Below, piece after piece: positions 59,827 to 64,000 of a DNA stretch of 64,000 bases. The DNA lies in NCBI GenBank assembly GCA_964242575.1, contig CAXTCN010000001.1, positions 62,001-126,000 on the forward strand. The letters run 5' to 3'. Every line of letters begins with the position of its first letter. Position 1 is the first letter of the stretch. Position numbers and translations under genes: made by a program. The notes under the pieces were generated by a model, which saw only the letters and a program-made list of their open reading frames with translations, did no database searches and was not told the origin of the DNA. Source of the stretch: JANPPS01 sp964242575 (GTDB lineage: Bacteria; Pseudomonadota; Alphaproteobacteria; Acetobacterales; Acetobacteraceae).

Positions 59827-62800
59827 TCACCGGCGCCACCAGCCTCGCTTCTTCTCCGCTGGTTCCGCATCGCCGACCAGCACTGGAACCACCATGGGAG
59901 CTTGGGGAGGCTCAGGCTCAGGCTCAGGCTCCAGTGCCTGCAACGGCTCGGATGACGCCGGCGACTCAGCCACAACAGGCTCGGCCATAGTTGGTTCGGC
60001 CACCGCCGATTCGGGCGGTAGCGGCTCCGGCGTGTCCGGCACCGGGTCCGCCATGGTCTTCGGCACCACCTCCGTCATCTCCGTGGCAATGAGGGCTGGC
60101 TGAGCCGGGCCAACCTCATCGGCCGCCTCTGGCGCAGCCTGCATGCTTGCGGCCCGTGCCGCCAGCGCCAACGCGCGTTCCTGCTCCGCTTGCTCGATGG
60201 CGTCGAAGATGTCGAATGCCGCCGATCCGCCGAAGGGGTTGGCCGGTGTCGGCCCGGCATAAGCCGGCGCTGGCGTCGGCTCCGGCTCGTCCTCGGCGGT
60301 GGCTTCGGCATTCTCGGGCGCTTCGCCTGGCTCACGGCGCCGACGGCGGCCTCCGCGACGACCGCGGCGCTTGCTGCGCTCCCCGTCCTCACCGGGCGCC
60401 GAACCCTCGGCCTCACCGTCCGGAACAGGCTCGGCCGGTAAGGTCTCGGCAACCGCCTCTGCCACGGCAAGCACTGCATCGAACTCGGCCGGCGCACTCT
60501 CCGGCACGGCAGCAGCCTCGTCCGAAGGCGTCACGGCCGGACTGTCCGCGGCCTCGACAGCCAGGCTGTCCGAAGCCGCGACAGCCGGGCTGTCCGGAGC
60601 CGCGACAGCCGGGCTGTCCGGAGCCGCGACAGCCGGGCTGTCCGGAGCCGCGACAGCCGGGCTGTCCAGGCTTGCCTCGGCTGTGCCGTCCTCACGGCGT
60701 CCGCCCCGGCGCCGGCGCCGGCGGCGTTTCCGGCGCTGCTCACCCTCCTCGGCCGTCTCGCCGGGCCGGGGCGCGTCAGCCTCGTCGTCGTCCCCGGGGT
60801 CGGCCGCCTCCAATGCCGCGTCGTCCGCCGCCGGCTCGAGCACCTCCTCATCCGGGTCCTCGAACGGCTCTGGCGGCGCAAGCTGTGATATCGGCGCTGG
60901 CAGCTCGGACACCGCCTGTGCCCGCACCCGATCAATCCGCGTGTTCGGCGGCAGCAACGCATCGTCGGCCGCGAACGCCACGCTCATGCCGAACCGCTGC
61001 TCGACCTCCGCCAGCCGCACCCGCTTGTGGTTCAGGATATACAGCGCCACCGACCCAGCCACGTGCACGATAATCTCGGCCGCCCGGCGCTTGGCCCCTT
61101 CCTCCTCGATCTCACGCAGCACATGCAGCGCGGCGCTCTCGGTGCTGCGCACCGTGCCAGTGCCGTGGCAATGCTGGCACACGACAAAGCTCGTTTCCGC
61201 CAACGACGGCCGCAGCCGCTGCCGACTCATCTCCAGCAGGCCAAAGTGGCTGATAGACCCGATCTGGATGCGCGCCCGGTCGTTCTTCAGCGCGTCCTTC
61301 AGCTTTTTCTCGACAGCCGCGTTGTTGCGCCGGCTCTCCATGTCGATGAAGTCGATGACGATCAGCCCGGCCAGGTCCCGTAGCCGCAACTGCCGCGCGG
61401 CCTCCTCCGCCGCCTCCATGTTGGTGCGCAGCGCCGTCTCCTCGATGCCGCGCTCCCGCGTGCTGCGGCCGGAGTTCACGTCGATCGCCACCAGCGCCTC
61501 GGTCTGGTTGATGACCAAGTATCCGCCAGACTTCAACTGCACGGTCGGCACCAGCATGGCGTCGAGCTGCGCCTCGACCTGCGCCTTGGCGAATAGCGGC
61601 TGCGGGTCCTTCCACAACTGCACCTTTTTCGCGTGGGTGGGCATCAGCATGCGCATGAAGTCCCGCGCCGCGCGCCAGCCTTGCTCGCCGTCCACCAGGA
61701 TATCGTCCACATCGCGCGAGTACACGTCGCGGATGGCGCGCTTGATAAGGCTCGCCTCCTCGTAAATGAGCGCGGGCGCCACGGACTTCATCGTAAGCTC
61801 GCGGATTTGGTCCCACTGGTTCAACAGGTACTCGCAGTCGCGGATAATCTCCGGCTTCGGCCGGTTGGCCCCGGCGGTCCGCACGATGAGGCCCATGCCG
61901 CGCGGCAGGTCGAGCTCGGCCGTAACCTCCTTCAGCCGGCGCCGGTCCGACGCCGAAGTGATCTTGCGGCTGATCCCGCCGCCCCGTGGCGAGTTCGGCA
62001 TCAATACCGAGAACCGTCCGGCCAGTGAGATATAGGTGGTGAGCGCCGCGCCCTTGCTGCCACGCTCCTCCTTGACCACCTGGATCAGCAGGATTTGCCG
62101 GCGGCGGATCACCTCCTGGATTTTGTAGTTGCGCAGGAACCGGGGCGGCGCGCGCTCGGGCCGGCTCTCCTCGGCGTCCGTCTCGCCGCCGAGTTGCTCA
62201 GGCAGTGGTTCGGCCACGCCGGTGTCGGCAATAGGCTCGATGCCGTTGTCAGCGGCGTCGGGCACGATCAGCGCATCCGCGGGCAAGTCATCCTGCCCAG
62301 CGCCGTATCCAGGCCCTGGCGCTCCGAACGGCGCGGCGTCATCCAGCGAGATGGATGCGGCGGCAGTGTCCGCCGGGGCCGGCTCAACAGCCTCCAGCGC
62401 CATGTCTGCGCCGTCCGAAGCTGGGCCGGCGTTGTCCGGTGCGGGGTCTGTGGTGGTCGGCATGGCGGGGTCGTGAGCCTCGGCCGGCTGCTGGTCCATG
62501 TTGGCCGGGCCAGTGTCCGGGAACATGGCAGCGGCCTCGGCGGGCGCGATCTCGATGTCCCGGCGCACCGGTTCAGCCGTCTCGACATAGTCGGGCACCG
62601 GCTCCGGCTCGACGGCGTCGCCGTGCACCGCAGGCGCCGCGATTTCTAGCGGCTGCGCTGCGCCGTTTGGCCGGCCCGCTCCGCGGGCGTCGCGCGCGGC
62701 GGCACGGTCCTCGGCCTCCTCGTCCTCGCGCGCCTCCGCCTCCTGCATCTCCAGCAGGCGCTGCCGGTCCGCGACCGGGATTTGGTAGTAATCCGGGTGG

Positions 62801-63021
62801 ATTTCACCGAACGCCAGGAAACCGTGCCGGTTGCCGCCATACTCAACGAATGCCGCCTGCAGGCTCGGCTCTACGCGCACGACCTTGGCGAGATAAATGT
62901 TGCCTTTGAGCTGTAGCTTAGTGGAAGTCTCGACGTCGTAGTCTTCGAGGCGGTTACCGTCCAGGACCACCACGCGGGTCTCTTCCGCGTGAGTGCTGTC
63001 GATCAGCATGCGCTTCGTCAT
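59827..63021 (-). CDS. rne: Ribonuclease E
   Basis: This 1064-residue endoribonuclease organises RNA decay. The S1 domain starts near residue 37 (LKGNIYLAKVVRVEPSLQAA) but is split by an acidic, Pro/Ala-rich insertion from about residue 92 to 295, before FLRNYKIQEVIRRRQILLIQ. The catalytic domain has Asp514 in IDVNSGRSTRERG and Asp557 in VIDFIDMESRRNNAAVEK. The zinc-link cysteines are CQHCHGTG. The C-terminal third is low-complexity, with arginine-rich patches (RRKRRRRRRRGGRRE) and an eight-residue tandem repeat. The ATG at 63021 (MTKRMLIDSTHAEETRVVVL) follows GGAG. Confidence 0.96.
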   Translation of the reverse strand: MTKRMLIDSTHAEETRVVVLDGNRLEDYDVETSTKLQLKGNIYLAKVVRVEPSLQAAFVEYGGNRHGFLAFGEIHPDYYQIPVADRQRLLEMQEAEAREDEEAEDRAAARDARGAGRPNGAAQPLEIAAPAVHGDAVEPEPVPDYVETAEPVRRDIEIAPAEAAAMFPDTGPANMDQQPAEAHDPAMPTTTDPAPDNAGPASDGADMALEAVEPAPADTAAASISLDDAAPFGAPGPGYGAGQDDLPADALIVPDAADNGIEPIADTGVAEPLPEQLGGETDAEESRPERAPPRFLRNYKIQEVIRRRQILLIQVVKEERGSKGAALTTYISLAGRFSVLMPNSPRGGGISRKITSASDRRRLKEVTAELDLPRGMGLIVRTAGANRPKPEIIRDCEYLLNQWDQIRELTMKSVAPALIYEEASLIKRAIRDVYSRDVDDILVDGEQGWRAARDFMRMLMPTHAKKVQLWKDPQPLFAKAQVEAQLDAMLVPTVQLKSGGYLVINQTEALVAIDVNSGRSTRERGIEETALRTNMEAAEEAARQLRLRDLAGLIVIDFIDMESRRNNAAVEKKLKDALKNDRARIQIGSISHFGLLEMSRQRLRPSLAETSFVVCQHCHGTGTVRSTESAALHVLREIEEEGAKRRAAEIIVHVAGSVALYILNHKRVRLAEVEQRFGMSVAFAADDALLPPNTRIDRVRAQAVSELPAPISQLAPPEPFEDPDEEVLEPAADDAALEAADPGDDDEADAPRPGETAEEGEQRRKRRRRRRRGGRREDGTAEASLDSPAVAAPDSPAVAAPDSPAVAAPDSPAVAASDSLAVEAADSPAVTPSDEAAAVPESAPAEFDAVLAVAEAVAETLPAEPVPDGEAEGSAPGEDGERSKRRGRRGGRRRRREPGEAPENAEATAEDEPEPTPAPAYAGPTPANPFGGSAAFDIFDAIEQAEQERALALAARAASMQAAPEAADEVGPAQPALIATEMTEVVPKTMADPVPDTPEPLPPESAVAEPTMAEPVVAESPASSEPLQALEPEPEPEPPQAPMVVPVLVGDAEPAEKKRGWWRR
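60551..60670. repeat. 24-bp tandem repeat with internal palindrome in rne
   Basis: Five copies of a 24-bp unit lie head to tail: 60575-60598, 60599-60622 and 60623-60646 are identical (GCCGCGACAGCCGGGCTGTC plus CGGA), with imperfect copies at 60551-60574 and 60647-60670. Each unit contains the near-perfect inverted repeat GACAGCC-N-GGCTGTC. The repeats stay in frame and encode DSPAVAAP-type octapeptides in the disordered tail of RNase E. Confidence 0.92.
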
Positions 63022-63508
63022 CGTATGTGGAACTCCGGTGCGCCACGGGCACACGCGTGCAGGGCACGGCGCGGCGGTGGCTGAATAGGCGTGGGGGAAT
63101 AAGTCCTCCGCTGCTGGGTGCGGCGCTGGCCATCTCGGGTCCAGATTCTGGATGGACTGAAACGGCGTCGCGCATCGTATCCCTGGCAAGCGGGCGGGCG
63201 CTAATGGCAGCGCGGCCCAGGTGAGGCATCAACCCTCGTCAGGAAGCGCCGCGCCCGCATCTGCAAGCCTCAGCGCCGCCCGGGCGACCCGGCGCGCGAA
63301 CACGCGCGGCGCGGGCGGCGGTGCAAGGGCGGGAACGCGGCGGCGGCGCGGCCAAAGCTGCGCCAAACCGCAAAACACGAGCGTCGCCGGGGATACACCA
63401 CCGGAGCGCTGCAACCATGACGCAAACCGATTGTCCCCGCAAGTGCGTCAAACGGCTCATGCCGGTCATGCCATGCTGCGCCCATCGCGTTGTGCTATAT
63501 TAAAGTAT
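63022..63508. other. Divergent intergenic region between rne and the amidase gene
   Basis: This 487-bp region must hold both promoters and the rne leader. Several short open frames exist, but none has a ribosome site or plausible product. The only promoter-like element I can point to is TATATT at 63496-63501, just before the amidase start. RNase E leaders are long and autoregulatory in other bacteria; no defined structure is visible here. Confidence 0.5.
63496..63501 (+). promoter_or_regulatory. Possible extended -10 element of the amidase gene
   Basis: TGCTATATT places a TG-extended -10 (TATATT) at 63496-63501. Transcription would then start about seven bases later, at or next to the ATG at 63509, giving a leaderless or nearly leaderless mRNA. 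No matching -35 is seen. Confidence 0.35.
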
Positions 63509-64000
63509 ATGACCGCTGTGCTGCACCTCCACCGCCGCCTTGTGTTGGCCGCAGCCCTCCTGCCGTCCAGTGCCCTCCTTCCGTTCAGTGCATTGGCTGC
63601 ACGCACGCCGCCGCGGACGGGTCCAAGGCAGCGCGTGCCGCTTGTGGTGCTGGACCCCGGTCATGGGGGACGCGATCCCGGCGCCATCGGGCCGTCCGGC
63701 ACGCATGAGAAGCACGTCACCCTAGCCGCCGCGCAGGAGCTGCGCCGGCAGCTCGAACAGGGTGGCCGTTGCCGGGTGGAGCTGACGCGGACGCGGGACG
63801 TTTTCATCCCGTTGAAGGATCGCGTCGCCTTCGCGCAACGCCGGGGCGCCGTCTTGTTCATGTCCATCCACGCCGATGCGCTCACGGACCGCACCGTGCG
63901 CGGCGCCAGCGTCTACACCCTGTCCAACCAGGCGTCTGACGCCCAAACAGCCGCGCTCGCGGCACGGGAGAACAGCGCAGACCGGTTTGGCGGCCCGCGC
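63509..64000 (+). CDS. N-acetylmuramoyl-L-alanine amidase (partial, runs off the window)
   Basis: The 164 codons present encode a signal peptide (HRRLVLAAALLPSSALLPFSALA) and the start of an Amidase_3 zinc domain. Zinc ligands appear in VLDPGHGGRDPGAIGPSG (His) and THEKHVTLAAA (Glu), and the third in LFMSIHADALTD (His). Enzymes of this type cut the amide bond between MurNAc and L-Ala during cell separation. The start at 63509 has no Shine-Dalgarno site, and a -10-like element lies immediately upstream. The C terminus is missing. Confidence 0.92.
   Translation, partial: MTAVLHLHRRLVLAAALLPSSALLPFSALAARTPPRTGPRQRVPLVVLDPGHGGRDPGAIGPSGTHEKHVTLAAAQELRRQLEQGGRCRVELTRTRDVFIPLKDRVAFAQRRGAVLFMSIHADALTDRTVRGASVYTLSNQASDAQTAALAARENSADRFGGPR

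Noticed and set aside
59905..59935. Short tandem GGCTCA repeats near the rne 3' end
   Set aside because: They simply encode Glu-Pro pairs in the RNase E tail and are too short to be notable.
60551..60670. CRISPR-like array
   Set aside because: The 24-bp units are directly adjacent with no spacers and lie in frame inside rne; no cas genes are near.
63229..63485. Overlapping short minus-strand frames between rne and the amidase
   Set aside because: Three alternative frames are open because of high GC; none has a ribosome site or a recognisable product.
1..64000. rRNA, tRNA, insertion sequence, prophage and origin elements
   Set aside because: I looked through the gaps for cloverleaf-like or transposase-like sequences and terminal inverted repeats and saw none I could support; tRNAscan and IS searches would settle this.

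Overview
This is about 64 kb of high-GC alphaproteobacterial chromosome. It most likely comes from the Acetobacteraceae (Rhodospirillales); this is inferred from gene content, not from a database match. Supporting points are the block ffh-rpsP-rimM-trmD-rplS-leuC-leuD-leuB, a three-gene proton-translocating transhydrogenase, alphaproteobacterial small families (DUF1491, DUF1244, GapR/DUF2312), an RNase E with a large insertion in its S1 domain, and a textbook CtrA half-site pair. Coding density is high, many starts are GTG or TTG, and neighbouring genes often share ATGA-type junctions. I see no rRNA, tRNA, CRISPR array, insertion sequence or prophage. Layout: 1-4948 is the end of a polysaccharide cluster (manC and two GT-B glycosyltransferases, minus strand). 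5087-7807 holds an M20 amidohydrolase and small conserved genes. 8010-11047 carries two tandem OmpA-family porin-like proteins whose C-terminal domains are identical over 332 bp, plus a secreted protein. 11260-15070 has a circularly permuted ATP-grasp/alpha-E pair, ogt, and a methyltransferase with a signal peptide. 15051-19594 is a complete branched-chain amino-acid-type ABC importer with a fused permease-ATPase. 19671-22495 is a glycoside hydrolase-like gene coupled to pyruvate kinase. 22801-30142 holds an MHS-family transporter, DUF1244, GapR, an acyl-CoA synthetase, an M3 peptidase and an ABC1 kinase. 30233-33405 is pntAA-pntAB-pntB. 33520-40060 is the SRP/ribosome-maturation block followed by leucine biosynthesis. 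40067-44191 is a patch of small accessory genes containing a PEP-CTERM gene with a stop codon in its signal peptide. 44514-48792 is the tkt-gap-pgk operon. 48862-53014 includes a frameshifted Uma2 gene and several catabolic enzymes. 53011-59817 holds an rRNA methyltransferase, a desaturase, a response regulator behind a CtrA box, a DsbA-like protein, a degenerate gamma-glutamyltransferase lipoprotein and an aminotransferase. 59827-64000 is rne diverging from an N-acetylmuramoyl-L-alanine amidase that runs off the window. Functionally most of the window is housekeeping: central carbon flow (tkt, gap, pgk, pyk), NADPH supply (pnt), leucine synthesis, translation and protein targeting, and envelope building. 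The accessory signals most worth a second look are the homogenised OmpA domains, the broken PEP-CTERM and Uma2 genes, the CtrA-linked response regulator, the ATP-grasp/alpha-E pair, and the palindromic tandem repeat inside rne.
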